From Phaeoceros laevis (taxonomy: Eukaryota > Anthocerotophyta > Anthocerotopsida > Notothyladales): a stretch of 64,000 nucleotides of DNA. The stretch covers positions 78,664-142,663 of the forward strand of contig JBNGIQ010009080.1 in assembly GCA_049999765.1 (NCBI GenBank), read 5' to 3'. Numbering within the stretch: the first letter of the stretch is position 1; every line of letters begins with the position of its first letter. Shown one piece after another: positions 21,701 to 31,892 of the stretch. The notes beneath the pieces are model-generated. The model was not told where the DNA came from. It was given only the letters and a program-made list of their open reading frames with translations, and did no database searches. The position numbers and the translations under genes were made by a program.

Positions 21701-21944
21701 GCTGATGTCGAACATCTACGCCAGTGTTGGCCTTTCCAGCCATGTTAATCAGATGAGAATAAAGGGTGGGGCACTGAAGGAGCCTGGTCGGACTTGGATC
21801 GAGCATGAGCAGGAACTGCACACGTTTGTAGTTGGAGATAACCACTCTAAATTTGATGAATTGGTTTTAGAGATAATAGGACAGCTGAACCAAGGTTTAC
21901 TTGAGGCCGCCAGGTGCTCGTCCAGGCTCTTGACGACTTGGTGA
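18651..21944 (+). CDS. PLS/E-type pentatricopeptide-repeat protein
   Basis: Intronless 1097-aa PPR protein, expected to bind organelle RNA and, as an E-class member, to take part in C-to-U editing. The start chosen is the first ATG of the frame; upstream in-frame codons lack an ATG. PPR units run from about residue 115 to about 1030. Repeated blocks of roughly 110-120 residues contain S-motifs such as LVSMYGKCGSIKDAQNVFDG, L-motifs such as DVVSWTSMLVVYAQQDQAEK and P-motifs such as SPDARTFVSALQVC. Four blocks carry an extra charged insert (for example AEKEEGVGVDGQVTKPKSLG) between repeats. The C-terminus has the E1/E2-type end (GALKEPGRTWIEHEQELHTF, then VVGDNHSKFDELV) and stops without a DYW deaminase domain. 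The paralogue in this window is at 45355-48240. Confidence 0.95.
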   Translation: MLLHALNAATKVSELGFSIFSPTAPSGRLGGPDLQVSLAWDGSLPGDATRSLQRWPRPPDLHQQRARRALRLKSLPKPSWVDLVARVDAQAHSCWGEAQSSSFPSAACSRPHDIRNLCEEGQLDRALDALSRMDQQGNVPTVEMYRALLSACTRKKALYRAKRVQANLEKHGLVSTRFLGESVVKTLVKCGGLKDALELFQRLPRRTVVSWTAVISGYTDTGQGQEALRTYQLMQENGVKPNAYTFVSLLKACSSLGNLEDGQHIHAEAVKHNWESDLFVRTCLVDMYGKCGSIGDAQCIFDECSVRDVVSWNALLSAYAQQGQSEKVLELYGQMKEERISPDDRTFVNVLQVCGMLAEKEEGVGVDGQVTKPKSLGRGVALHADTRRKGYDSNRFVGNTLVSMYGKCGSIKDAQNVFDGLLQRDVVSWTSMLVVYAQQDQAEKALRLYEQMYDEGVSPDARTFVSALQVCCSLAENEVADWQSIKAETLGKGKAMHGEIQRKGYCSDVFVGSALVSMYGKCGSIVDAKNVFDALSQRDAVAWSVMLAVYVRQNQADKALQLYEEMWEQDVTRDAGNFISALQVCGMVAEKDEDVLVDGHVTRPKSLVRGKILHAHLWSKDYNISDVILGSTLLSMYGKCGSILDAQNTFDGLTWRDVAAWSALLSAYCQQNQADKVLQLYEQMCDEGMSPDNRTFVSVLQACGMLAKDEEDTIVDRWSIKQNLLAKGKTVHALVWRKGYDSDVFVGSSLISVYGKCGSIIDAQNVFQGLPQQNVVSWTAMLTAYVEEGAAEKALELYSKMQHQGLSPNEVTVVCMLQACSQAGSLAILKQTHDAFVSGGNDLTLSVANTLVHAYGRCASMVDAQAVFDALPHPGVVTWNALIAGYAREGDCAAALQCYEKMLQVGVTPTGVTFLSLISACSHAGRVEKGVGYFESMSRDYAVTPGIEHYASMIDLLGRAGCFDMIEDMLSNMPMKPSLEMWLCLLGACQKHGKVTLGEQAFHCAVLLNPKHSSPYVLMSNIYASVGLSSHVNQMRIKGGALKEPGRTWIEHEQELHTFVVGDNHSKFDELVLEIIGQLNQGLLEAARCSSRLLTTW

Positions 21945-22491
21945 CGAGGGCACACGAGAGGCTCTACAGTCGTATGTGTGGACGTTCGAAGTCGGTCACT
22001 AGCAATCAGAGGGCTGCGCTGTAAGTGTGATTTTCGATATCAATTTCACGATATTGATCCAAGCATAATCAGGAAAACATATACTTTTATGTATTCAGCC
22101 CCTGCGGCCCTGCCTGTCGCCTGCCCGGTGGGCACCGGGCTACAAACGATTTTTGGTGGCCGCCAACAGACGCAAGGAGGAAGAATGGCGCGAACAGCTG
22201 ATGAGAGCCGCAGAGGAGCAGCGGCAGCGGCTTAAGAGAGGGAGGAAAACAGTGCCAAGGTGGAGGCGAGGTGGAGGAAACGAGTGATTAGGCGAGGGAC
22301 CCAGGTCGACAATAAAAGGAGCTCCATTGTGTCGATTCAAGGGCTGAGGTCGTACAAGGGCGCGAGAGTCCCGCCCTGCCCCGCGATTGCCTAGCCGCCG
22401 CCTTTAAGGTAGAGAAGAGGCAGGATAGGACAAGCCAGCTAGCCAGCACTTTTTTATTCCACCGAATTGTGAGACCAAACTGTCGTCAAGA
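21945..22491. other. intergenic, MDAR upstream region
   Basis: No exon supported. The last 100-200 bases before 22492 are probably the MDAR leader. Confidence 0.5.
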
Positions 22492-25166
22492 ATGGGCCGG
22501 GCGTATAAGGTGGTAATTCTTGGTGGAGGTACCGCCGCCGGATACGCTGCCTGCGAGTTCGTGAAATTGGGAATCGGCCACGGCGATCTTTGCATCATCT
22601 CTGATGAATCTGTATGTTCTCTGGAAAGCAATTCCCGGATGCTGTGCCCAATCAGTGGCTTCTGGAGACAGAGTGGCCTTTGTGAAGTCTTTGTATCAGA
22701 GTTGTCTTTACTTGAGAAATTCCTGTCTTGCGGCGGAGGTGACGAGCGGCAGGAAATTCGGATTCTTTGCCAGCTTTCTCTGGCACGGTTGGAGCACGTA
22801 GAAAGAATCTTGGTGATCTCTATCAGATAGGCGACCTCCAAAATCGCGCCACTTTGGCTCTGGCAGTGTCTGTTTATTGTTTGAATTTGTCGGTCCCTTG
22901 CGGATTTGCGGGTTTTGGTTTCATCATTCTGCAGTCTAGTTGAGCTCCTCTTCAAGCTCAGATGTGATGTCTTTGGAAATCTAATTCCGGATCGGAATTT
23001 GGCTGGCCGGGGCTTTTAAGTCTGTTTGGTCTTAACTAGCCTGACCTGAGGCTAGACTCGAGTCTGAGACTCGTTGGGTGCCTGCAATTCCCTTTTTGTC
23101 TGTTGCAGGCTGTCCACAGTTGCATAGCGTTTAGGAGAAAACCTGTCTGCGGTTCTCTTAGAGCTTTTGATTTGTCTGTCACTGCAGGTAGCTCCCTACG
23201 AGCGGCCAGCTCTAAGCAAAGGTTTTCTCTTTCCAGAAGGTGCATTTCGTTCCAAAATGCTTTGATTGCACTAGATAAAGTGAGAGCTGGTGATGGTTGT
23301 TAAGGGACGATCCTTTCTAAATGCTCTGGTTGGTAACTTGTTCTTAACAGTCTCTACAAGGCTACCGGCCTTTCACACATGTGTTGGAGTTGGTCATGAG
23401 AGACAAACCCCAAAGTGGTACAAAGACCACGGTAACTCCTTCGCTTATCTGGAGCTCCGACTTTGCAGCTCACGTTACGATCGTGTGCAGACTGGCAAAC
23501 TCTTTGCCAACTCTTTCAGCAGTTCTGAGACTTTGTCAGAGATAAATGGTCAGTCTCTTTTGTACTGCTTGTCGGCAGGTATTGAGTTGGTCTTGGACAC
23601 ACGGATAGTTGCAGCAGACGTGAAGCAAAAGACACTGCGTACAGCAGCAGGGGAGACGATTTTGTATCAGACCCTCATAGTGGCAACAGGTGCTCGGGTT
23701 AGTTCACATCTCAGTTATAGCTTGCCGAATGTTTATAAGCAGGGTTGTGATTTTATCCCCCGTTCTGCATGCTCGACATTTCAAACTTTCGGTTTTGCTT
23801 CTTACTCCTACCTTTTTGGGATTCTAGTTGAGCCAGGTAAACCCGGTGCTAACTGTAAGTATGATCAGGTGTTGAGGCTTGAAGAATTCGGGGTGACCGG
23901 TGGAGATTTTCATAATATTTGCTATTTGCGGACTCTCAAAGATGCAACAAAGCTGGTGGATGCCATGGCTTCTTGCAAGGGAGGAAGAGCAGTTGTAATA
24001 GGAGGTGGCTACATTGGTATGGAGTGTGCTGCTGCTCTTGTGAGAAACAAAGTGCCGGTTACCATGGTGTTTCCCGAGTCACACTGCAGTGAGTTGAGCC
24101 TTACTGATTTCTACTTGGTCCTCTTTAAGTTTGTGACGAGGTATTTCATCCAAAATATTCGTGTTCCTAACCTATGTAGTCTGTGGCCTTACTTCCAGTG
24201 GCTCGCCTCTTCACCCCTCAGATAGCCACGTTCTATGAAGATTACTACAAGAAACAAGGTGTTGTTTTCATCAAGGGCACCTTCATGACTGCTTTTGAAC
24301 ATGGAGAAGATGGTCAGGTAATGGTCCAGCTACTACAGTGACCTGCAGGTCAGTGTCAGCATTGCCTATCATTTGCATTTCATTGTAAGCCACATTTTAA
24401 TGCAGTGTTTAGTTGCTCATGGCAGGTTGCTGCAGTCATACTAAGAGATGGAAGCCGGCTTCCTGCTAATCTGGTGGTGGTAGGGATTGGAATTCGTGCA
24501 AACACCAACCTGTTTGAAGGGCAACTAGCAATTGAAAAGGGGGGTATCAAAGTCAATGGAAAACTGAGGACCAGCAACAGCTCTGTGTACGCAGTTGGAG
24601 ATGTTGCTGCCTTCCCGGTTAAAATGTATGGCGAACTGGGACACCTGGAGCATGTAGATCATGCTCGAAAGTCGGCAGCCCATGCTGTTCATGCCATCAT
24701 GGAACCTGATAAGACAGCGGATTACGACTATCTGCCCTTCTTTTACTCGCGGGTCTTCACCTTGTCTTGGCAGTTTTTTGGTGAGAACAAGGGAGATCCT
24801 GTGTTCTTTGGGGAACCTGCCAAAGGCAAGTTCGGAACATTTTATGTGGACAAAGGTCACCTTGTGGGTGTTTTCCTAGAGGGTGGTTCCAAGGAGGAGT
24901 ACGTGGCGATGGCCAAAGCAGCAAGAATTAGGCCAGTTGTGGAGGACAGGAATATATTGGCAGGTCAAGGGATAGGATATGTGCTTGGCCTTCTGGAGGC
25001 TGGCCAAGGAGGCTCGTCCATCATAAGCACCATCACTGGTGAAAAAACACTGTTACTAGGGACCTCTTCACTTGCAGTGCAGGCATCCGCTGGTTTGGCT
25101 ATTGCTGCGACGCTGGCCCTGGTTGCTTACTGGTATGGCCGTAGGAGGCGGCGCTGGCAAGTATGA
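22492..25166 (+). CDS. monodehydroascorbate reductase, peroxisomal-membrane type (MDAR4-like)
   Basis: Predicted 483-aa FAD enzyme that uses NADH to reduce monodehydroascorbate in the ascorbate-glutathione cycle. Exons: 22492-22611, 23188-23239, 23351-23431, 23579-23697, 23869-24088, 24199-24317, 24426-25166. FAD-binding GGGTAAGYAA lies near residue 11; APYERPALSKGFLFPE and WYKDHG follow; the NAD-binding VVIGGGYIGMECAA is central; the second FAD motif VYAVGDVAAFPVK comes later. A C-terminal hydrophobic helix (about residues 450-475) ends in GRRRRRWQV. That tail matches Arabidopsis MDAR4, which sits in the peroxisomal membrane; a helix plus basic cluster is a known membrane peroxisome signal. 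Targeting here is therefore inferred with good support. Intron 1 is long for the window (576 nt). Confidence 0.96.
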
Positions 25167-25504
25167 CGTCCCCGTACGTCGAATTCCAGAACTGCAGCTC
25201 TCCTCACAAGCTCTAATTAACTGAGCTAGGATCTGGGCTCTAGTTTGGAGACACCATCAAAGTCAAGAGTTGCACTACTACAGTAATTTATTCTCAGAGG
25301 AACCGTCTGTACATAATGTAAGGCACAGTGCAAGAAAGCACTGTTTTTTCTCGTCTACTACCTCTACTCGCTGACAACTCTCAGATAGCCCAATGCAAAA
25401 AGTGCAGTGTGGGATTGTAAACCAGACGCAGCCCTTTTGTACTCATCTGCTACTAATGTACATACTACAAGGCTACACGACGCATGCAGCCAAGCTCGTC
25501 CTAC
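25167..25504. other. intergenic between convergent MDAR and C2 genes
   Basis: 3' flanks only. Nothing else recognised. Confidence 0.5.
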
Positions 25505-26174
25505 TTAGAGTCGTCGCTGTGGTGTGAAAGTGAGTGACAACTGCACTGATCCTCTGATTTTGCCCTTATACATCACGTAATAGGATGCCTCGGGGGCAAT
25601 GTTGTTATTGTCCTTGAGCACCCTACTCAAGAGAATCCTGCACCGACTCCGATGTAATCAGAGTTGCCTTGTAGCAAGTAAGCAGCTTGCAAGTGGTGAA
25701 ACTCACCTAGCAGTGCCCAGGTTATCATCCACCAGGATGTCCTTGTCGTATATTTCGATGTAGAGCCATTCCGAGGAGTTCTCTTCGATGTCAAAGGTGA
25801 AAGACTCATTCCACACGGGAAATGATCCTTGATCTGCCAGAAGTAGAGTTCGTTGGATTCGCAGGGATTACAATAGCTAGAATTGTCCACAATAGTTACG
25901 GCTCCGGGAGGAAGAGGAAGGAGAAACGAGAATCCACCTTGTGCAGTTTTGCTCTTGAAAAATTGACGTCCACACTTGACCTTCGCGTAAGGGTCCGCCT
26001 TTCCTGCACAGCCCAGACCGTCACAGCACTTCTTCAGTCCATTTCGGTGCACAATACTTGCTTGACTTTCATCATCTTCAACTGATCATGATCAGCCGGA
26101 CCTAGGCCGAATGCTTCGGTGCCCTTTATGTCCCTGGCGCCTTTCAGCTGCACAACTAGCTTGCCTGCCTCCAT
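25505..26174 (-). CDS. small single-C2-domain protein
   Basis: Predicted 127-aa protein that is almost entirely one C2 domain, a fold that binds acidic membranes, often with calcium. Exons on the minus strand: 26174-26102, 26003-25938, 25833-25707, 25622-25505. Strand by strand: KLVVQLKGARDIKG, ADPYAKVKCG, FPVWNESFTFDIEENSSEW, IEIYDKDILVDDNLGTA, and a final VQLSLTFTPQRR. Acidic loop residues (ADPY; YDKD..VDDN) are present, so calcium binding is plausible. It resembles plant elicitor-responsive/16-kDa phloem-type C2 proteins. The start is the ATG right before the first beta strand; a longer frame upstream is unlike the family. It shares a 217-bp divergent promoter with FKBP13. Confidence 0.88.
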
Positions 26175-26391
26175 TCCCGCGCTCGAGCACCACCAAAGCA
26201 CAACCAAGGCAGGAAAATTTTTACGGTGTAGGAGGCTCGTCTGCTCTACATGTAGTGACTCTGGCCAGGGGCTCCACGTGAGGAGGAAGGCACAGTAAAC
26301 TAGACTACTTGACTGGTTCAACAGTTGCAGACTTTATCCTAGGGTCCCTAGGGATCGCGTGCTTGACCGCAAAACTGTAGCTGTTGGCGCC

Positions 26392-27308
26392 ATGGCTTCA
26401 TTGCTAAGCTCTGCCAGCTGCTTCAGCTCATTGCGCCTTGTCCCCATTCTGCCTGCAACAAGGCCATCATTGGATGCCAGACGTCTGTCCATCGTGTCAT
26501 CATCATTGGAAGAGGCCAGCTGTACCTCCAGCTCGAGTAGCTCAGGTCCAGGAACAGCGGTCACGTCCCGCAGAGCAATTGCTGTTGGATTGGGTGGCCT
26601 GCTCGCAGCTGGAGTGGTGGCTGATTCCGAGACGAGGGCGGAAGCGGCAGCATGCGCCAGCTTCACTGTTGCTTCTAATGGCTTGGCATTTTGTGATACT
26701 TCTGTAGGGCAAGGGGTGGAAGCGTCCAAAGGACTGTTGATCAAGGTGGAAGCAATGCCACATTTCCCTTGCTCTCCTCGTTGCTGAAATCTTGGAAGTG
26801 TCATTGCTCATCCATGACCTGCAGGCCCACTACACGGGAAGGTTAGAAGATGGGACGGTTTTTGACAGCAGCTACAATCGCGGAAAACCCCTTGTCTTCC
26901 GTGTTGGCGTGGGCGAGGTAGGCCTGCTCCGGTCTTTTGCCGCACCTGCAGCTAGCTAGCCTGCTGTAGCGGGGCAGTCACACACAAGGTTTGCGCGGCA
27001 GGTGATCAGGGGCTGGGATCAAGGCATCACGGGCACTGAGGGCATTCCTCCCATGCTAGCAGGTTCCAATTTGCTTCGTCTCCCCTCCCCGAATTAGCAA
27101 ATAGACACTGCCTTTCTCGCTCGTCTGACTTCCAATTCAGTTCCTAATTCATGCATGGATTCCAACCTCTGTAGGTGGAAAGCGGACCCTGAGGATCCCT
27201 CCTGAACTTGGTTACGGAGATCGAGGAGCTGGTTGTAGGGGAGGATCCTGCATTATCCCACCCAAAGCGGTCTTGATTTTCGACGTGGAATTCGTCGGGA
27301 AAGCCTGA
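26392..27308 (+). CDS. thylakoid-lumen FKBP-type peptidyl-prolyl isomerase (FKBP13-like)
   Basis: Predicted 213-aa immunophilin. Exons: 26392-26745, 26825-26917, 27002-27062, 27175-27308. A Ser-rich plastid transit peptide (about residues 1-55) is followed by a twin-arginine lumen signal ([16 protein letters not shown]). The mature FKBP domain has [32 protein letters not shown] and [20 protein letters not shown]. Both Cys pairs known to form redox-active disulfides in Arabidopsis FKBP13 are conserved: [16 protein letters not shown] near the start of the mature protein and GCRGGSC near the end. In Arabidopsis the protein interacts with the Rieske protein. Length and end (FVGKA) match the family closely. 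Confidence 0.96.
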
Positions 27309-27757
27309 AGACTTCGTGCTAACTCCTGAGGAGGTCATGAGTGCTCATGAAGATTGAGGCAGCAGCTTGTTGTGGCCCACTGATGAGCATACAGGTCATG
27401 TCCTCAACGTTTCGCTCGTTAAGAGCGCAGCGCTGTAGACATGTAAACCCTGAGGGCAACAGTTGAAGTACTACGCAGAATCACCTGCCAGATTAGGTCC
27501 GTCATTTTCTCTTTAGCAAATCCGGAACTGCTTCCTGTCCAATTCGCAACACTGATAGGTATGCGTTCCTGGTGGACAGGCTACCATTAAATCAATGGTC
27601 AACCCCAAAGACGAACAAATAAATTGCGTTTTGGGGCCGCAGAAGTGTTTTTGCGGATTGTGAGCTCGTTTTAGGTTGTTCCCCGGCGATGAACAGTTCT
27701 CGTACAGTGACCGTAGTCCATTCGTTGTCTCTGTTACGTCACGAACAAGTTTGAGAC
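27309..27757. other. intergenic between FKBP13 and SPOUT1-like genes
   Basis: No exon seen. The last part is probably the promoter and leader of the next gene. Confidence 0.5.
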
Positions 27758-28933
27758 ATGGCTCCATCTGAGCCGGGGGAGCATGAGATTGAGAAGAGGA
27801 AGAAGAAGAAGCGGCATTCCCCAGTGGAGGAAGAGGCTGTGGCACGCAAGCCCAAGAAGTCTAAGAAGAGCAGCCACAAAGAAGATGAAGATGGCAACGG
27901 GAGAGAGAAACAGGTTAATTGCGGAAATGGAGCGCAAACAGAGACGAGGCTCACACAAAACGGGGAAGATGAAGTCAGCATTCAAGGAGCATCCGGCAAC
28001 CAGTACACCATCAGCATTGCGGTAGCTGGCTCGATTGTTGATAACGCCCAGTCTTTGGAGCTCGCGACGGTGCTGGCTGGCCAGATTGCCCGAGCAGCTT
28101 CCATTTTTAGGGTTAACGAGATTGTGGTATTCGATGATGGCGATGCCAAGATGGCTGCCAGAAACCGACGATGGAGCTACGCTGGTGGCAGAGAAGAAAG
28201 CGGGGGAGCTTTCCTGGCCCGTATTTTGAAATATCTAGAAACGCCTCAGTATCTCCGCAAGGCCCTCTTCCCTATGCATCCTTCTCTCAGATTTGCCGGG
28301 CTTCTTCCACCACTAGACCTTCCTCATCATGCTCGGAAGCACGAGTGGGTGGCGTATAGAGAAGGTGTTGTTCTGAGCAAGGAAAGGGGGCATCAAGCGG
28401 CAAATGGGGGTTTATCGAGTGTGGATGTAGGTTTGGACCGGGAAGTTGTTGTTGAGGAAGCATTGCCTGCAGGTACTCGGGTCACGGTATGCATGGGAGC
28501 AAACTGGAAGTCTTTGGGCAAGACTCTCAACACAGTGCCCACTTCCGAGCCAAGGGAGCAGGCAGGGCTCTACTGGGGATACTCTGTCCGCCATGTCCCT
28601 CACCTAAGTTCCATCTTCACGGGCTGTCCCTTTGCAGCTGGCTATGACTACAGAATTGGCACATCAGAGCACGGGACAAAGGAGCAAGCATCTTATTTCA
28701 CTATTCCCAGGTTTAAGCATCTCCTCGTAGTTTTTGGTGGACCTCCTGGGTTGGAACATAGCAGGGCCTTGGACAAAGGTATAACCGTGGAGAATGTGGC
28801 TTCCCTGTTCGACTGTTACATCAATGTGTGTCCAAGCCAAGGTAGCAGAACCATACGAACTGAAGAGGCTGTTTTGATATCCCTTCAGTACCTCCAAGAT
28901 CCTATTTCGCGGGCAGTCGGTGAAGGTGGATAA
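27758..28933 (+). CDS. SPOUT-fold RNA methyltransferase (SPOUT1/C9orf114 family)
   Basis: Intronless 391-aa protein. A Lys-rich, low-complexity N-terminus (KRKKKKRH; KPKKSKKS) looks like a nuclear or nucleolar signal. The conserved core runs from about residue 75: ISIAVAGSIVDNAQSLELAT, NEIVVFDDG, PQYLRKALFPMHPSLRFAGL, LPPLDLPHHA, ending with LLVVFGGPPGLEH and IRTEEAVLISLQYL, the SAM-binding knot part of SPOUT enzymes. The human relative methylates RNA and has been linked to the mitotic spindle; the plant role is unknown. Confidence 0.92.
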   Translation: MAPSEPGEHEIEKRKKKKRHSPVEEEAVARKPKKSKKSSHKEDEDGNGREKQVNCGNGAQTETRLTQNGEDEVSIQGASGNQYTISIAVAGSIVDNAQSLELATVLAGQIARAASIFRVNEIVVFDDGDAKMAARNRRWSYAGGREESGGAFLARILKYLETPQYLRKALFPMHPSLRFAGLLPPLDLPHHARKHEWVAYREGVVLSKERGHQAANGGLSSVDVGLDREVVVEEALPAGTRVTVCMGANWKSLGKTLNTVPTSEPREQAGLYWGYSVRHVPHLSSIFTGCPFAAGYDYRIGTSEHGTKEQASYFTIPRFKHLLVVFGGPPGLEHSRALDKGITVENVASLFDCYINVCPSQGSRTIRTEEAVLISLQYLQDPISRAVGEGG

Positions 28934-29581
28934 TTATTCTTTTGTAGATTGATGTCATGCACTCTGCGAACATCAGTATCGTCACTGCGCGTTTTTGCTG
29001 GCGGAGCTGTGCTTTGAAAGCGTAGGAAATTCTGTTGTCCTCATGACCTTAGGACATGACGGCGACGCACTTGGTCCTTGCTTCTCTGTAAGCACGTCCG
29101 GGGCCACCAGGTGGAGGTGCGAAGCTACCGCCGTGGTGCCATACCTGGGTTCTGGAGCCTCTGCTCTGCTGTGCGGTTGGGACCGTGGAGTACTCAACTA
29201 CCCCAGCTAACTTACCGCCTCGCACAGGGCAAATCGTCGGCCTTGTAAACTGATACTGCACAGATACTGCACATGTGTAAAAGCGAGTAGTGGAGACCTG
29301 CCCTTACCAGAGATAACGGCGGCGAGAACATCTGTACACAACCAACAGAAGATGATAAAATAGGTGCAAGGTTATGGCTCTGTCATGTCGAAATTGCGTA
29401 TCAAGGTTGTGAGAGTATTCAGGCTATTTTGAAAAGGCACAAGATACGGGATGTTAGGCTGATTTGTGGTGATGTGGTGATGTGGTGATGTGGTGATGTG
29501 GTGATGTGGTGATGTGGAGATTTGCTGATTTGGTCTGTCAGCCGTTGTAGCTTCAAGCAGAATTTTTTTGTCCTGACATAG
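28934..29581. other. unresolved stretch upstream of the coiled-coil gene
   Basis: It probably holds the 3' UTR of the SPOUT1-like gene and the unseen first exon of the next gene. An octamer microsatellite lies at 29466-29517. I could not pick a first exon with confidence. Confidence 0.4.
29466..29517. repeat. octamer microsatellite (GTGGTGAT)n
   Basis: About six consecutive copies of an 8-bp unit gtggtgat. Confidence 0.95.
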
Positions 29582-30727
29582 CTGCAACCAAATCTCGGAA
29601 ATTGCTTCTGAAAGTCCTGGAAACAGAGATTGATGCTTTTACACAATCGACGTTATCAAGAATTGTAAGTCTTTTTCCACTGCCCTGTCTGAAGCTCAGC
29701 CCTCGTGATTTCGAGGAGAAGTTTTCATGGATTTAAAACTTGGCCACCCTTCCACACCACAGTACCTGTTCCAGTTTATAACTCATCGGTGTCCATCGCT
29801 TACAAATACAGGAGAGGTGTAGTGCTTTGATTCACTCCGCAGCGGAGTCGAAGGAACTTGGTGCTGTACATGTAGATGACCGTGACACACTTCTTCATCG
29901 TGTCAGGGACATCCTGAATTTTCAATCACGTGAGTGCAACTGGAACTCGGCTGTTGGCTTTATTCTATGCTAGATGAGAGCAAGTAATGAACAACCGAGT
30001 GTTCACATGTCCAGATGACCAAGGAGCTTCACCAATGTATGTATCAGCACCTGGCCTTGCTCAGCAAATCAACAACCTCCACACACAGCTAGAAGTCAGC
30101 ACCACACTGGTGGAAGACAAAGCCAAATGTCTTAGTGATCTGTAAGTAGACCAGCTAGAAGTAAATTCTACCGTCAATTGCACATTTACTGGGGGTAGAC
30201 GAGGGGTAAACATCTTTCTCCTCTTGCAAAAATGTCAATGCCATGTTTGTTTGGCTTCAGGTACGATCTAATCAGGAAGATGCAGCAGTTGTTGTTTGCA
30301 TCCTCAGCAACTGCACAACCAATCTTAAGTCCCTGGGTATGTCCTCCTTCGGCGCTTTCTGATCCAGGTTGACTCAAACTTAGTAGTGTCTCTAAGAACC
30401 CTCTTATTGTCTACAGCCTCTTATGAAGGAGCTGATGGAGATGGAGAAGGTGAACTCGCAGCTGTCTGCTGCAACTGAAGAGGTTACCCGTGTGCATCGT
30501 GAGAAAGCTGAGGCAAGTTACCATTTATACCTCTCCATTGTTTTCTGTCATCTCAGGAGATCAATCCCGCATTTGATACTTGTCGTCGTTGCCTGCAGAT
30601 TGTTAAACACCATCCCCGAGAAATTGGGCGGGAGAGGCAGGTTTTTGTGGACTTCTTTTGTGCTCCTGATAGACTGCGCAGTCAAGTGCGGGACCTCTCC
30701 GCCCGCGTGAAAGCTATGCAAGGCTGA
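29582..30727 (+). CDS. unidentified coiled-coil protein (5' end not resolved)
   Basis: Five exons chain in frame: 29582-29664, 29812-29929, 30015-30141, 30261-30336, 30417-30512, with a sixth at 30599-30727 ending in TGA. The encoded 200-odd residues are mostly amphipathic helix (LLLKVLETEIDAFTQSTLSR; QQINNLHTQLEVSTTLVEDK; ELMEMEKVNSQLSAATEEV) and end with a conserved-looking block, FVDFFCAPDRLRSQVRDLSA, RVKAMQG. Consistent phases and six plausible junctions support a real gene. I cannot name the family; a microtubule- or kinetochore-type coiled-coil protein would fit, but that is a guess. The first exon is missing from the model because exon 1 here begins in phase 1. The last intron (30513-30598) starts GCAAGT. 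Confidence 0.65.
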
Positions 30728-30930
30728 AGGTCTTAATAAGTGACACCGAAGTAGGTCTTTAGTCCGAAGGCTCTGAACGAGACAAGAGTATGAAGTCAAC
30801 ACCAATGCTTAATAGCGCATGACGAAAGTCGATCCTGAATAAGAGACCTCGACTTCCTAAACTTCCTACACTACCCTAGACTCCTCCCCTCCCCTCCCCT
30901 CCCCTGGCGGAAGAAGAGGAAAGGATAGAG

Positions 30931-31530
30931 TCAGCCTCTTGGACTCCAGAGGACAGCTCGAAGCAAACGGCCCTCTGCATTGGGTGGAACGCATTGCATC
31001 CATTTCGATTTTTGAAGGTTGGGCCAGTTGGCAAGGGTGTCCTCCGTATCCACAAAATCCACTTCGTCGTCAAAGCACAGCTCATACAATGGATTATGAG
31101 GATCTTCTAAATTAGCAAAGCAAACTCTAAAAAGTTCCTTCACATGCTTGCACGAATTGCACTGCAGCAATGTTGAGCACAGCACAATGTATCTCCGAAT
31201 AAATCCATCCACAGATCGATAATACAAACTCACTTCTTCCGCACGTCTGCGTGAGAATCGCGACCAGAATCGCTCCACCAGCTCGTCTATGCTGGTACTA
31301 AGGGTCTCAGAAAGCTGCAAAAGCTGCCTATGCAAACGCTGGTTTGGGGCAATTAAACCATGGTCAGACCTAACTCCAAGCTCGGACCTCACCCTAACCC
31401 CTTAAGTGGAATGGAATGGAACGGAACGTAACTTACTTGCAGGAGTGCAGGCATACCGCCGCCGAGCTTCTCCAACTCCAATTCCAAATCGTCATAATCG
31501 ACTTCATCAACTTCATCTTTTTTGCTCAGA
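30931..31530 (-). CDS. hypothetical protein, partial model
   Basis: Two minus-strand exons fit together. One (about 31530-31433) encodes an acidic stretch with DEVDYDDLELELEKLGGGMP and ends at a clear GTAAGT donor. The next (about 31386-30931) encodes about 150 residues including HRQLLQLSETLSTSIDELVE and VKELFRVCFANLEDPHNPLY, then a stop. The 5' end runs into a 94-bp tandem duplication and could not be resolved. No family recognised. Confidence 0.4.
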
Positions 31531-31541
31531 TCGAATGTCTT

Positions 31542-31729
31542 TGGATTATATTCTAGGTTCGAGGGTTATGCAGCTGAACATTTGAAAGAAAGATCTCTCA
31601 TGTGAGTTTTTTGCAAGACACACGACGGAGAATGGTGGATTATATTCTGGGTTCGAGGGTTATGCAGGTGAACATTTGAAAGAAAGATCTGTCATGTGAG
31701 TTTTTTGCAAGACACACGACGGAGAATGG
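31542..31729. repeat. 94-bp tandem duplication
   Basis: Bases 31542-31635 and 31636-31729 are nearly identical head-to-tail copies, differing at a few positions only, so the duplication is recent. Confidence 0.95.
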
Positions 31730-31892
31730 AACGACGGTTTAAACTTAGGCCAAGATAGAAGAGTGGGAGGAGGGTGGTGGAAAAGCCCTAGACGGTGCGC
31801 CATCGCGTGGAGGAAGGTGGAGGGAAGAGGTGGAGGAAGGACGATGGAGGGGAAGGGCAGGGCGGAGCGATGGGAAGAGGAGGCAGGAGAGG

